The notes: generated from the letters alone by a model not told the origin. Numbered from the stretch's first letter, positions 25,804 to 34,147 are shown. The stretch: 64,000 nt of DNA from Erythrobacter sp. (GCA_009993605.1 JAACTB010000007.1:558001-622000); one strand, 5' to 3'. Made by a program: numbers and translations.

Positions 25804-26319
25804 ATGCCTGCCTCCTCCCCGCCTGCCGACAAGAATGCCCCCGCGCGCAAGACCAATCCGATCAGCGCGGCGGGCTATGCCGCGTTGAAGGCGCGCTACG
25901 ACCACCTGCTCGGCACCGAACGGCCCGAAATCGCCGAGATCGTCAACTGGGCGGCGGGCAATGGCGATCGCAGCGAGAATGGTGACTATCTCTACGGCCG
26001 CAAACGGATGCGCGAAATCGATCGCGAGCTGGGCCATCTTGCGCGCCGGATGAAGGCGGCGCGCGTCATCGAACCGCACGAACAGATTGATAAAAGCCGC
26101 GTCTTCTTCGGCGCCACGGTCACGTTGGCGGACGAGGACGATGCGCGCCGCACCGTGACATTGGTGGGCGATGACGAGCAGGATGCAGGTTCTGGCAGGA
26201 TCGGGTGGACCAGCCCTCTGGCGCGCGCCTTGCGCGGTGCAGCCATCGGCGATTTGCGCACCGTTCGCCTGCCGGGCGGCGCCAAGGAATGGGAAGTGAT
26301 GGAGATCGCCTATGATTAG
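25804..26319 (+). CDS. greB: Transcription elongation factor GreB
   Basis: Rescues backtracked RNA polymerase by stimulating transcript cleavage. The N-terminal coiled-coil hairpin has the acidic tip (NGDRSENGDYLYGRKRMREIDREL, around residues 55-75), and the C-terminal FKBP-like domain ends in IGDLRTVRLPGGAKEWEVMEI. The GreB-like N-terminus (NPISAAGYAALKARYDHLL) and 171 aa length favour GreB over GreA. Its last bases overlap the next gene by 8. Confidence 0.92.
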   Translation: MPASSPPADKNAPARKTNPISAAGYAALKARYDHLLGTERPEIAEIVNWAAGNGDRSENGDYLYGRKRMREIDRELGHLARRMKAARVIEPHEQIDKSRVFFGATVTLADEDDARRTVTLVGDDEQDAGSGRIGWTSPLARALRGAAIGDLRTVRLPGGAKEWEVMEIAYD

Positions 26320-26806
26320 GCTCGCCGCGGTCGTGCTGGTCGCCATCGCGGCCCCGCTCCAGGCCAAAGACAGCCTTGGCGTTTTCGGCGATTGGGGGGC
26401 GTTTCGCGACGAGCTTCGCAATGGCGGCGGCTCGCGCTGCTATGCGATCGCCATGCCCGCGCCTAGCCGCCTGCAACGCGATCACGAACCCTATGCCACG
26501 ATCGCGACCTGGCCGCGCCGCAACGTCCGGGGCCAAGTCCATTTCCGCCTGTCGCGCGAGGTCCGCAACGCCGCTGCAATCACGTTGCAAATGAACGGCA
26601 AGCGCTTCGCCCTGACCGGTGGCGCAGCAAATGCCTGGGCGCGCGATCGCGCGATGGATGCGGCGATCGTCGCGGCGATGCGATCCGCCAGCCGGATGAC
26701 GGTCTCCTCCGTGGACCGGAGCGGTCGGCGTTTCTCGAACACCTACATGCTCGACGGTGCATCCTCAGCCATGGATGCCGCGACGGTGGCCTGCGCCCGC
26801 CGTTAG
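26312..26806 (+). CDS. Exported IalB-like (invasion-associated locus B) protein
   Basis: Protein of 164 aa with a cleavable signal peptide (MIRLAAVVLVAIAAPLQA) followed by VFGDWGAFRDE, the opening of the invasion-associated locus B fold, and a central CYAIAMPAP segment. The C-terminal Cys (VACARR) could pair with it. In alphaproteobacteria IalB-like proteins are periplasmic, with roles tied to envelope stress; no enzymatic function is known. It starts inside greB with an 8-base overlap. A terminator-like hairpin lies between its end and the convergent outer-membrane gene, although it is oriented for the latter. Confidence 0.72.
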   Translation: MIRLAAVVLVAIAAPLQAKDSLGVFGDWGAFRDELRNGGGSRCYAIAMPAPSRLQRDHEPYATIATWPRRNVRGQVHFRLSREVRNAAAITLQMNGKRFALTGGAANAWARDRAMDAAIVAAMRSASRMTVSSVDRSGRRFSNTYMLDGASSAMDAATVACARR

Positions 26807-26811
26807 ACACG

Positions 26812-26844
26812 AAAAAGCCGGAGGCACTCGATGCGCCCCCGGCC
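26812..26844 (-). terminator. Rho-independent terminator of the outer-membrane protein gene
   Basis: Read on the minus strand, GCCGGGGGC, a 9-base loop and GCCTCCGGC form a stem with one G-U pair, followed by five T residues. It lies 25 bases beyond the stop of the minus-strand barrel gene. Confidence 0.85.
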
Positions 26845-26868
26845 AATATTTCGTCGATCAGGCAGCGC

Positions 26869-27537
26869 TTAGAAGCGCAGGCCGTAACCCACCATCACCT
26901 GGTGACGGTCGAGATCGATCTCGCCCAGATCCTGGTCGGGCACATTGTCGCGCTCGAAATCCAGTTCGGCATCGCTGTAGTTCGAATAGCGGTACTCGAT
27001 CTTGGCAAAGCTGTTGCCGCTCAGCGCATATTCCGCACCGGCACCGATGCGGAAACCATCGGTATCGATCTTGGCGCGATATTCGTCACCGTCGAACGAG
27101 CTTTCGATGTTGTAGCGGGCATTGGTGTAACCGCCCTTACCGTAGATCAGGAGGTCCGGCGCGGCGAGGAAACCGGCGCGCGCACCGACATAGATGTCGC
27201 GACCCGTCTCGACATTGCCGAGGCCGAAGCCTTCGAAATCGCCATTGGTGAATTCGGTCTTCGCGGTGGAATCGCTCAGTTCCGCTTCCACACCGAGGAC
27301 GACGCCGCCAGCGTTGAAGTCGTAACCGGCGCCGATGCCGTAAACGAAGCCGTCGATCGACTGATCGTCGTTCTCGTTCACGTCGTTGTCCACGTCGCTA
27401 CCGGCCTGGCTGACATCGTAGCCGGCGAGGCCTTCGACGCGGAACCCGGTGAAGGGAGCGTCGGCGCTCTGCGCCATTGCGGGGGCTGCGACCGCGAAGG
27501 TGGAAGCGGCGGCAAAGAGGGCAGTAATGGTCTTCAT
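26869..27537 (-). CDS. Outer-membrane beta-barrel protein (OmpA/opacity-like porin family)
   Basis: Small barrel of 222 aa with a signal peptide (MKTITALFAAASTFAVAAPAMAQ) and alternating hydrophobic strands such as FRVEGLAGYDV, GFVYGIGAGYDF, DIYVGARAGFL, LIYGKGGYTNARYNI and SFAKIEYRYSNYSD. It ends in the outer-membrane sorting signal with terminal Phe (VMVGYGLRF). Acidic loops (DVDNDVNENDDQ) may bind cations. GGAG lies 8 bases before the ATG. It is likely an abundant surface protein of the Omp25/Omp31-like group; the ligand is unknown. Confidence 0.88.
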   Translation of the reverse strand: MKTITALFAAASTFAVAAPAMAQSADAPFTGFRVEGLAGYDVSQAGSDVDNDVNENDDQSIDGFVYGIGAGYDFNAGGVVLGVEAELSDSTAKTEFTNGDFEGFGLGNVETGRDIYVGARAGFLAAPDLLIYGKGGYTNARYNIESSFDGDEYRAKIDTDGFRIGAGAEYALSGNSFAKIEYRYSNYSDAELDFERDNVPDQDLGEIDLDRHQVMVGYGLRF

Positions 27538-27631
27538 TGGTATTCTCCGTTAATCGCGCGACCCTCGGCATCGGCTTGTCGTCCGGTGCGTCGCGTCGGG
27601 CACGGAGAGGAAACGGCGGCTGGCGCCGTGT

Positions 27632-27661
27632 AGTTTCATTAACGTCACACAACATGAAACT
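27632..27661. promoter_or_regulatory. Inverted repeat in the intergenic region between the barrel gene and rlmN
   Basis: AGTTTCAT (27632-27639) and ATGAAACT (27654-27661) form an 8-bp perfect inverted repeat with a 14-base spacer. It sits in an AT-richer section of a 275-base divergent region. It could be an operator for the barrel gene (95 bases from its start). The binding protein is unknown. Confidence 0.4.
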
Positions 27662-27812
27662 GTGGCATTTTTGAAACATTATTGCGGCCAGATGAACGTA
27701 ATTTCGGGACGGATGGCTGGGAACCGCCAATCCATCTTCGCGAGAGGCATCTGCGTGACCTGCCTGCCCCGGCTTCCAAAACCGGCCCGACATCGCTATA
27801 TGCGGCGCTCCC

Positions 27813-29060
27813 ATGGCCGATACGAACCTCATGAGCATCCCCGGGCAGATCGACCCGGTTCCCGTCGCACGCGACATCACGCCGCGCGCCGATGGCCGCA
27901 CCGACCTGCTCGGCCTGCCGAAAGACCGCATCCGCGCTCTGTTGGCCGATGCCGGGCTCGATGCGAAGCAGGCCAAGCTGCGCGCCAAGCAGGTGTTCCA
28001 CTGGCTCTATCACCGCGGCGTCACCGATTTCGAGGCGATGACCGACATCGCCAAGACGATGCGCCCCTGGCTGGCGGAGCGTTTCGTGATCGGGCGCCCG
28101 AACGTGGTCGAGGCACAGCATTCGACGGACGGCACGCGCAAGTGGCTGCTGCGAACCGATGACGGTCACGAATTCGAAATGGTGTTCATCCCGGATGCCG
28201 ATCGCGGAACCTTGTGTGTCTCCAGCCAGGTCGGCTGCACGCTCAATTGCCGTTTCTGCCATACCGGCACGATGCGCCTCGTCCGCAATCTGACGCCCGG
28301 AGAGATCGTCGGCCAGGTCATGCTCGCGCGCGATGCGCTGGGCGAATGGCCGAAGGGTCGGATGGACGATCTGGGCGACGAGAGCGAGAGCGCCTACACC
28401 TCGGACGGGCGCCTCCTCACCAATATCGTCATGATGGGCATGGGCGAGCCGCTCTACAATTTCGACAATGTGCGCGATGCCCTGCGGATCGTGATGGATG
28501 GCGACGGGCTGGCGCTGTCCAAGCGCCGCATCACGCTGTCGACCAGTGGCGTCGTGCCGATGATGGCGCGCTGCGGCGAGGAGATCGGCGTCAATCTCGC
28601 GGTGTCGCTGCACGCCGTCACCAAGGATATTCGCGACGAAATCGTGCCGATCAACAAGAAATACGGCATCGAGGAATTGTTGCAGGCCTGCGCCGATTAT
28701 CCCGGCGCCTCCAACGCCCGGCGCATCACGTTCGAATATGTGATGCTGAAGGACAAGAACGACAGCGACGAGGATGCGCGCGAACTCGTGCGCCTGCTGC
28801 GCCATTACGATCTGCCCGCCAAGGTGAACCTGATCCCCTTCAACCCCTGGGGCGGCGCGCCTTACGAATGTTCGAGCCCGGAGCGCATCAGGCGCTTTTC
28901 GGACATCGTCTTCGAGGGCGGGATCAGTGCCCCCGTCCGCACGCCAAGGGGGCGCGATATCGATGCGGCCTGCGGCCAGCTGAAGACGACCGCCGAAAAA
29001 AAGAGCCGGGCACAGCGCGATCGCGAAGAGGCCGAGGCGGCACGGGCGGTCGAGGCCTGA
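27813..29060 (+). CDS. rlmN: Dual-specificity 23S rRNA/tRNA methyltransferase RlmN (radical SAM)
   Basis: Makes 2-methyladenosine at 23S rRNA A2503 and tRNA A37. The radical SAM cluster cysteines are Cys142, Cys146 and Cys149 in [12 protein letters not shown]. The [20 protein letters not shown] and [10 protein letters not shown] motifs are typical of RlmN. The methyl-carrying Cys is expected in the C-terminal [14 protein letters not shown] segment. Length is 415 aa; ATG 27831 is an alternative start. It heads a closely packed run with the next three genes (4-base gap, then 4-base overlaps). Confidence 0.96.
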   Translation: MADTNLMSIPGQIDPVPVARDITPRADGRTDLLGLPKDRIRALLADAGLDAKQAKLRAKQVFHWLYHRGVTDFEAMTDIAKTMRPWLAERFVIGRPNVVEAQHSTDGTRKWLLRTDDGHEFEMVFIPDADRGTLCVSSQVGCTLNCRFCHTGTMRLVRNLTPGEIVGQVMLARDALGEWPKGRMDDLGDESESAYTSDGRLLTNIVMMGMGEPLYNFDNVRDALRIVMDGDGLALSKRRITLSTSGVVPMMARCGEEIGVNLAVSLHAVTKDIRDEIVPINKKYGIEELLQACADYPGASNARRITFEYVMLKDKNDSDEDARELVRLLRHYDLPAKVNLIPFNPWGGAPYECSSPERIRRFSDIVFEGGISAPVRTPRGRDIDAACGQLKTTAEKKSRAQRDREEAEAARAVEA

Positions 29061-29064
29061 ACGT

Positions 29065-30084
29065 ATGGCCGAAAAGCAAGGCGGTCTGACGCTCTGGCGC
29101 TATCGCCGCCGGTTCGCGGTGGACGGCGTTCCGGGATGCGTCAGCCTGCGTTCGCGCACCGATGGGCTGTTCAGCGAGCTCGAACTGGATGGGCGCGTCG
29201 TCGCTTACGACCAGACCCCCGCCATCGGGCCTTCGGCGGTGCGCAATCACAACCTCGCCGCAACGCTTCCCGACGGATCGTCCCTGGCAGTCGAAGCCGG
29301 CTATATCAGCTCGCTCAATATGGGGGTCGCAGTGCGTCTTGACGGCGTGACCGTGCATGAGAGCCATCCGGGACGGACCATCGCCTATCCCGAAAAATAT
29401 CGCGCGCAGATGGTGGCTTATGCGGATGGATCGATGGGCGACGCCTTCAAACAGAGCGCCAGTGGGGACGCAAATTCGGAGATCGACTTCAGCGCCTTCA
29501 AGCGCAATCGCATTCCGCTCGCCGTCGATATCCTGCTCGGCCTGCTGTTCTTCGTCATCGCCAAATATACCGACCTCACCACCGCCGCGATCGTGGGCGC
29601 CGGATTGGGCCTGGCCTTGCTGGTCGCGCAGAAGATCACGAAGATTGATCTCCTCGGCGGGCTCGCGCTGTTCGGCATCGCGCTGATGATCGCCTCTGCG
29701 GCTCTCGCGCTGATGTTCCAGTCCGACGAGGCGGTGAAATATCGCACCACGGTGATCGGCCTCGTCAGCGCGGGCCTGTTCCTGATCGACGGGCTGCGCG
29801 GCGGGAACGGGCTGGCGATCCGGCTGAAGAATTATCTTCCCTATCGCGGGATCGACGCCGGGCGGCTGGGGATCGGCATGGGATTGATGGGGGCCGCGAT
29901 GGCTGCGCTCAACCTGATCGTCGCGCTCTATACCTCCACCGATGTCTGGCTGTTCTACAGCACCTTTGCCGATTTCGTCGTGTCGATGGGCCTGATCCTG
30001 ATCGTGTTCCAATATGCGCAAGGCAAAATCTGGCGCGAGGCCTGGCCGCGCTACCGCCCGCCGCCTGCCGACGAGGCAGCATGA
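29065..30084 (+). CDS. Membrane protein with IspZ/septation-protein-like C-terminal half
   Basis: The N-terminal 135 residues are soluble and strand-rich (LWRYRRRFAVDGVPGCVSLRSRTDG...), with no family I recognise. The C-terminal half (about 145-325) has about six hydrophobic helices. Their order and motifs (PLAVDILLGLLFFVIAKYTDL, GLALFGIALMIASAALALMF, VKYRTTVIGLVSAGLFLIDGL, STDVWLFYSTFADFVVSMGLI) resemble the YciB/IspZ intracellular septation family. The relation is by pattern only. Length is 339 aa, longer than IspZ (about 180-200) because of the N-terminal domain. It lies between rlmN and a methyltransferase gene it overlaps by 4 bases. Confidence 0.75.
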   Translation: MAEKQGGLTLWRYRRRFAVDGVPGCVSLRSRTDGLFSELELDGRVVAYDQTPAIGPSAVRNHNLAATLPDGSSLAVEAGYISSLNMGVAVRLDGVTVHESHPGRTIAYPEKYRAQMVAYADGSMGDAFKQSASGDANSEIDFSAFKRNRIPLAVDILLGLLFFVIAKYTDLTTAAIVGAGLGLALLVAQKITKIDLLGGLALFGIALMIASAALALMFQSDEAVKYRTTVIGLVSAGLFLIDGLRGGNGLAIRLKNYLPYRGIDAGRLGIGMGLMGAAMAALNLIVALYTSTDVWLFYSTFADFVVSMGLILIVFQYAQGKIWREAWPRYRPPPADEAA

Positions 30085-30692
30085 CCGCGCAAGGCGGCGA
30101 TCCCGCCACGCTCGCCTTCTATGCCGCGCGTGCGCCGGGTTTGTCCGCGAGTTCCGGGCAAGCGCCGAGCCGCCATCTCGACGGATTTCTCGACCGGCTG
30201 GAACCGGGCGCGCGCGTCCTCGAACTGGGCTGTGGCACCGGGCGCGATGCGGCGCGCATCAGGGAACGCGGCTTCGTGGTGGACGCGACCGACGCCGTTC
30301 CCGCAATGGTCAGGAAGGCGAACGAACGCTTCGATCTGGGCGCACGCGTTATGCGGTTCGACGAGCTTGCCGCGCGCGAGGCATACGACGCGGTCTGGGC
30401 CCATGCCTGCCTGCTCCATGTCGCACGGGCCGATCTGCCCGATGTCCTCGCGGCGATCCGGACCGCGCTGAAACCCGGCGGTTGGCATTATGCCAGCTAC
30501 AAACTGGGCACCGGCGAAGGCCGCTGCCTGTTGGGCCGCCTGCACAATTTCCCCGACGCCGATTGGATCGCACGCATCTATCGCGAGGCGGGCTTCGCAA
30601 TTGCGGATAGCGAGATATTTCGCGGGCAAGGCGCCGATGGGACGGTTCGCGATTGGATCGCGTTGACCGTGCGCGTAGAAGACCCCGCATGA
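30081..30692 (+). CDS. Class I SAM-dependent methyltransferase
   Basis: Cytosolic Rossmann-fold methyltransferase of 203 aa. The SAM-binding glycine motif is VLELGCGTGRDAARI, followed by VDATDAVPAMV (acidic loop) and the motif IV region DAVWAHACLLHVARADLPDVL. The C-terminal SYKLGTGEGRCLLGRLHNFPD pattern is typical of small orphan methyltransferases with tellurite or thiopurine relatives. The substrate is unknown. It overlaps both neighbours by 4 bases, so it is translationally coupled in the rlmN operon. Confidence 0.88.
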   Translation: MTAQGGDPATLAFYAARAPGLSASSGQAPSRHLDGFLDRLEPGARVLELGCGTGRDAARIRERGFVVDATDAVPAMVRKANERFDLGARVMRFDELAAREAYDAVWAHACLLHVARADLPDVLAAIRTALKPGGWHYASYKLGTGEGRCLLGRLHNFPDADWIARIYREAGFAIADSEIFRGQGADGTVRDWIALTVRVEDPA

Positions 30693-31327
30693 CATCGCTC
30701 ACCGCGCTCTGCATCGGCCAACCCACGCCCTTCCGCGGCGAGGAGACCAGCGCGATCGACAAGCATCCGGTCGAAGGGCGGATCGCGATCGGTTCGCTCG
30801 GCGTCGCGGGCGATGCGGTGGCCGACCCGAAGCATCATGGCGGGCCGGAAATGGCCGTCCACCATTACCCGCACGATCACTATCCGATGTGGCGCGACCA
30901 TCTCGGGGGACACGATTTGCTTGCCCGCCACGGCGCCTTCGGCGAGAACGTCGTCGCCACCGGCTTAACCGAGGACGGTGTCCATATCGGGGACCGCTTC
31001 CGTATCGGCAGCGCGCTTCTCGAAATCAGCCAGCCGCGCCAGCCGTGCTGGAAGATCGAACATCGCTTCGCGCGCAAGGGCATGATCAAGCAGATCCTCA
31101 AGACCCATGCCTGTGGCTGGTATTACCGCGTGATCGAGGAGGGCGAGGCCGAAGCGGGCGATGCGATCGAACGCGTCGAAATCGGTCATGCGGAATGGTC
31201 GGTCGCGCGGGTTTTCGCCGCCCTGTTCGACCCGGACGATCGAACCACACCCGCCGATCTGCGCGCCATCGGAAGCCTCGAACGGCTGTGTCCGCAATGG
31301 CGCGGCAAGGCGCGCGACCTCCTCTGA
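30689..31327 (+). CDS. MOSC domain protein (YiiM-like)
   Basis: Beta-barrel protein of 212 aa related to the C-terminal domain of molybdenum cofactor sulfurase. Motifs include DPKHHGGPEMAVHHYPHDHY, HGAFGENVVATGLTEDGVHIGD and LEISQPRQPCWKIEHRF, where the conserved Cys of MOSC proteins lies. A YiiM-like C-terminal helical tail follows. YiiM relatives detoxify N-hydroxylated bases using Moco. A molybdopterin oxidoreductase gene lies 2 kb downstream, but a link is inference. The ATG overlaps the preceding stop (ATGA). Confidence 0.9.
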   Translation: MTSLTALCIGQPTPFRGEETSAIDKHPVEGRIAIGSLGVAGDAVADPKHHGGPEMAVHHYPHDHYPMWRDHLGGHDLLARHGAFGENVVATGLTEDGVHIGDRFRIGSALLEISQPRQPCWKIEHRFARKGMIKQILKTHACGWYYRVIEEGEAEAGDAIERVEIGHAEWSVARVFAALFDPDDRTTPADLRAIGSLERLCPQWRGKARDLL

Positions 31328-31461
31328 ATCCGCATTTCGTCGCGAAAATGCGTACGTCCCGTCGTGGATTCCGCCATACAACCGCGCGTTCACCTGAGGT
31401 TGTGGACCCATGGCCAAACGGTTGGATTGTAATTTCCAAATGCAGTCATGAGGACATACTT

Positions 31462-31848
31462 ATGAAAAAGCTCGCTCTGGCCTTTGCCGCTTCGACCATG
31501 GCCGTAACCGGCATCGGAACCGCCGCCCCGGCCCTCGCCGACCCGCCGTCCTGGGCCCCTGCCCATGGCAAGCGCGCCAAGGATCGCGCCCGCTATGACA
31601 GCCGCGGCTATTATGTGCAGCCGCAGCGCATCACGCGGTCCGACCGGATGTGGCAGGGCAATGACGGTCGCTATTACTGCAAGCGCGACAACGGGACGAC
31701 CGGCCTCGTGATCGGCGCGGGCGTCGGCGCGCTCGCCGGGCACGAACTGGCGGGTCGCGGCGACCGGACGCTCGGCGTCATCCTCGGCGGCGCGGTCGGT
31801 GCTCTGGTCGGTCGCGAGATCGATCGCGGAAGCCTCAGCTGCCGCTGA
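31462..31848 (+). CDS. Exported glycine-zipper (2TM) protein
   Basis: Small exported protein of 128 aa. Signal peptide MKKLALAFAASTMAVTGIG...ALA is followed by a Arg/Tyr-rich segment (KRAKDRARYDSRGYYVQPQ), DRMWQGNDGRYYCKRDNGTTG, and a C-terminal glycine zipper with GAGVGALAGHELAGRG and GGAVGALVGREIDRG. This 17-kDa-antigen/YMGG-like zipper inserts in or spans the membrane. Two Cys (YYCKR and the terminal SCR) could form a disulfide. AGGA lies 8 bases before the ATG, and a terminator follows. Function is unknown. Confidence 0.88.
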   Translation: MKKLALAFAASTMAVTGIGTAAPALADPPSWAPAHGKRAKDRARYDSRGYYVQPQRITRSDRMWQGNDGRYYCKRDNGTTGLVIGAGVGALAGHELAGRGDRTLGVILGGAVGALVGREIDRGSLSCR

Positions 31849-31874
31849 TCCCCCTGATCAGCTTTGCGAAGAAC

Positions 31875-31925
31875 GGCGTGTCGCCTTTTCCCCTGATAGG
31901 GGGAAAGGCGGCGCGCCTTTTCTTT
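31875..31925 (+). terminator. Rho-independent terminator of the glycine-zipper gene
   Basis: CGCCTTTTCCCC and GGGGGAAAGGCG form the main stem, with outer GGCG/CGCC pairs, followed by TTTTCTTT on the + strand. It starts 27 bases after the stop codon. Confidence 0.85.
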
Positions 31926-31953
31926 GTGCGCGGCTCCGCTATGGTCCCGGGCG

Positions 31954-32739
31954 ATGGCCGATAGTCGAAGACCCAGCGTGCTCGTGACCGGCGGTGCCAA
32001 GCGCGTCGGTGCGGGGATCGCGCGCCGTTTCGGCGAAGCGGGCTGGCATGTGATCATCCATTACGGCCAGTCGCGCGAAGAGGCCGAACGGCTTGCCGCC
32101 GACCTCCCGAGCGCGGAGACGGTGACCTGCGATTTGGAAGACGGTGACGCCTCGGTGGCGATGGTGGAGGATGTCGCGGGGCGGCTCGCGAACTGGCGTG
32201 TGCTGGTCAATTGCGCCAGCGTGTTCGAACCGGACGAGGTCAAAGCGCTCGATCCCGAAACCGGGCGGCGCACCATGCAGATCAACGCGCGGACCCCCGC
32301 GCGCATGGCGCAGGCCTTTCTGACCCATGCGCAAGCCAGCGGCGGACGGAGGGTCGTCAACGTAACCGACCAGAAGCTGCGCAATCCCAACCCCGATTTC
32401 TTCAGCTACACGATGAGCAAGCACGCGTTGGGATCGACGATCCCGATGCTGTCGAAGGGTCGCGAACTGGCGGGCTGGCGCGAGACCGATCGGGTCTACG
32501 GCCTCGCCCCCGGTGCCATCCTGCCCAGCCACGATCAGGACGAGGATGAAACCGAGATCAGCCACCGCCTCAATCTCCTCGGCCGCAAGACCGGGAAGGA
32601 CGAGGTGGCGGATGCCGCGCTGTTCCTGGCGCAAGGCTGGCTCGCCAGCGGGCAGACCCTGTTCGTCGATAGCGGACAGCACCTGTGCGATCAGGATCGC
32701 GACGTCATCTATCTCGCGCGCGAAAAGATGAACTCATGA
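31954..32739 (+). CDS. Short-chain dehydrogenase of the pteridine reductase (PTR1/FolM) type
   Basis: NADPH-dependent reductase, probably acting on a dihydro- or biopterin-like substrate. The N-terminal cofactor motif is TGGAKRVG (12-19), which fits the PTR1/FolM consensus TG-x3-R-x-G rather than the classical TG-x3-G-x-G, and it is followed by HYGQS (36-40). The catalytic triad has Asp139 in place of Ser, with Tyr152 and Lys156. The 13- and 4-residue spacings equal those of Leishmania PTR1 (Asp181, Tyr194, Lys198, from memory). Length is 261 aa. It overlaps the downstream cytochrome gene by 4 bases (ATGA). Confidence 0.87.
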   Translation: MADSRRPSVLVTGGAKRVGAGIARRFGEAGWHVIIHYGQSREEAERLAADLPSAETVTCDLEDGDASVAMVEDVAGRLANWRVLVNCASVFEPDEVKALDPETGRRTMQINARTPARMAQAFLTHAQASGGRRVVNVTDQKLRNPNPDFFSYTMSKHALGSTIPMLSKGRELAGWRETDRVYGLAPGAILPSHDQDEDETEISHRLNLLGRKTGKDEVADAALFLAQGWLASGQTLFVDSGQHLCDQDRDVIYLAREKMNS

Positions 32740-33413
32740 CCAAACCCGCCAAGCGCCATGCGCTGACCACCCGCCTCTGGCACTGGAGCAACCTCGTCGC
32801 CATGGTGATCCTCTTCATGTCGGGGCTCACCATCTCGAACGCGCATCGCTATCTCTATTGGGGCGATTGGGGGTTCGAGGCGAAAGATGCCTGGCTCGCC
32901 GTGCCGCGCTTTCCCGACTGGATGACGATCCCGGGCTATTACAGCCTCGCGGTGGCGCGCGACTGGCATATCCTCGCCGCCTGGCTGTTCGCACTGACGC
33001 TGCTGTTCGGATGGATCGCAATGCTCGTGAACCGCCATTTCAAGCGCGACATCGCGACACGCCGCGAAGAATGGCGCCCCGCCAATATCAAAGCCGACAT
33101 CGCCGCGCATCTCAGGCTCGATTTCGATCACGGCAAGGGGAAATACAATTTCATCCAGAAGCTCACTTACGGGCTCGTGCTCGGCGTGATCCTGCCCGGA
33201 ATGGTGCTGACCGGGATCGCGATCAGTCCGGGGATGGAGCCGACATTCGGCTGGATGGTCGATCTGATGGGTGGACGCCAATCGGCGCGTAGTTTCCATT
33301 TCATCTTCGCCGCGCTCGTGTTCGGCTTCTTCGTGATCCACGTCCTGCTGGTGATCCTGTCCGGGCCGATCTGGCAGCTGCGCAGCATGATCACGGGAAG
33401 GGACGGACGATGA
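32736..33413 (+). CDS. Membrane cytochrome b (thiosulfate/formate reductase gamma-subunit type)
   Basis: Four-helix b-type cytochrome of 225 aa. TTRLWHWSNLVAMVILFMSGL is the first helix with its heme His, DWHILAAWLFALTLLFGWIAM is the second with His, QKLTYGLVLGVILPGMVLTGIAI is the third, and FHFIFAALVFGFFVIHVLLVI is the fourth with two His. This is the cytochrome b/b6 domain used by hydrogenase, formate dehydrogenase and thiosulfate reductase gamma subunits. It lies between the pteridine-reductase-like gene and a molybdopterin protein with 4-base overlaps on both sides. It probably passes electrons between the molybdoprotein and quinone. Confidence 0.9.
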   Translation: MTKPAKRHALTTRLWHWSNLVAMVILFMSGLTISNAHRYLYWGDWGFEAKDAWLAVPRFPDWMTIPGYYSLAVARDWHILAAWLFALTLLFGWIAMLVNRHFKRDIATRREEWRPANIKADIAAHLRLDFDHGKGKYNFIQKLTYGLVLGVILPGMVLTGIAISPGMEPTFGWMVDLMGGRQSARSFHFIFAALVFGFFVIHVLLVILSGPIWQLRSMITGRDGR

Positions 33414-34147
33414 AGCGTCGCAATTTTCTCGTCGCTGCGGGCGCCGCCTTCCTCGCGGGCTGCAACAAGGTGGCCGAAAGCGCGCCGGGTGCGAAGCTGC
33501 TCTCCGCCGCCGAAAGCTGGCACAAGGCCGCGCACCGCTTCCTCTCCAACCGCGAGGCGCTGGCGCCCGAATATCCGCGGAGTGCGATCAGCCCCTATTT
33601 CCGCGGCAACGGCTCCGTCGATCCGACGAACGGCGATTATCAGGCGCAGGCCGCCAGCGATTTCGCAAACTGGCGGCTGGAAGTGCGAGGCCTCGTCGAA
33701 ACCCCGCTCAGCCTGACGCTCGACAATATCCGCCGCCTGCCCCAGCGCACGCAAGTGACCCGCCACGATTGCGTCGAGGGGTGGAGCGCGATCGGCGAAT
33801 GGACCGGGCCGCAACTCTCACTGCTGCTCGACGCGGCGACGCTCAGGCCCGAAGCGCGCTACATCGTGTTCCGCTGTGCCGACGAGCTGTCGGGTGCGCG
33901 CTATTACGAGAGCGTCGATCTAATCGACGCCTATCACCCCCAGACCATCATCGCCCATCGCCTGAACGGCGAGCCGCTTCCCATCAAGAACGGTGCGCCC
34001 CTGCGGATGCGGATCGAGCGCCAGCTGGGTTACAAACACGCAAAATATCTGACCGCCATCGAAGCCGTGGCGAGCCTCGAGGATCTCTACGGCGGCAAGG
34101 GCGGCTATTGGGAAGATCGCGGCTACCAATGGTATGCGGGGATCTGA
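33410..34147 (+). CDS. Sulfite-oxidase-fold molybdopterin protein, probable Tat-exported lipoprotein
   Basis: Periplasmic molybdopterin-binding oxidoreductase of 245 aa. The N-terminus KRRNFLVAAGAAFLAGC carries both a Tat-like RR-x-F-L motif and a lipobox (LAGC, Cys18). The core shows LEVRGLVETPLSLTLDNIRRLP and TRHDCVEGWSAIGEWTG, where Cys121 is the expected molybdenum ligand, then RCADELSGARYYESVDL and AHRLNGEPLPIKNGAPLRMRIE. It lacks the C-terminal dimerisation domain of sulfite oxidases, resembling MsrP/YedY and relatives. Partner electron carrier: the cytochrome b gene it overlaps. The substrate is unknown. Confidence 0.88.
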   Translation: MKRRNFLVAAGAAFLAGCNKVAESAPGAKLLSAAESWHKAAHRFLSNREALAPEYPRSAISPYFRGNGSVDPTNGDYQAQAASDFANWRLEVRGLVETPLSLTLDNIRRLPQRTQVTRHDCVEGWSAIGEWTGPQLSLLLDAATLRPEARYIVFRCADELSGARYYESVDLIDAYHPQTIIAHRLNGEPLPIKNGAPLRMRIERQLGYKHAKYLTAIEAVASLEDLYGGKGGYWEDRGYQWYAGI

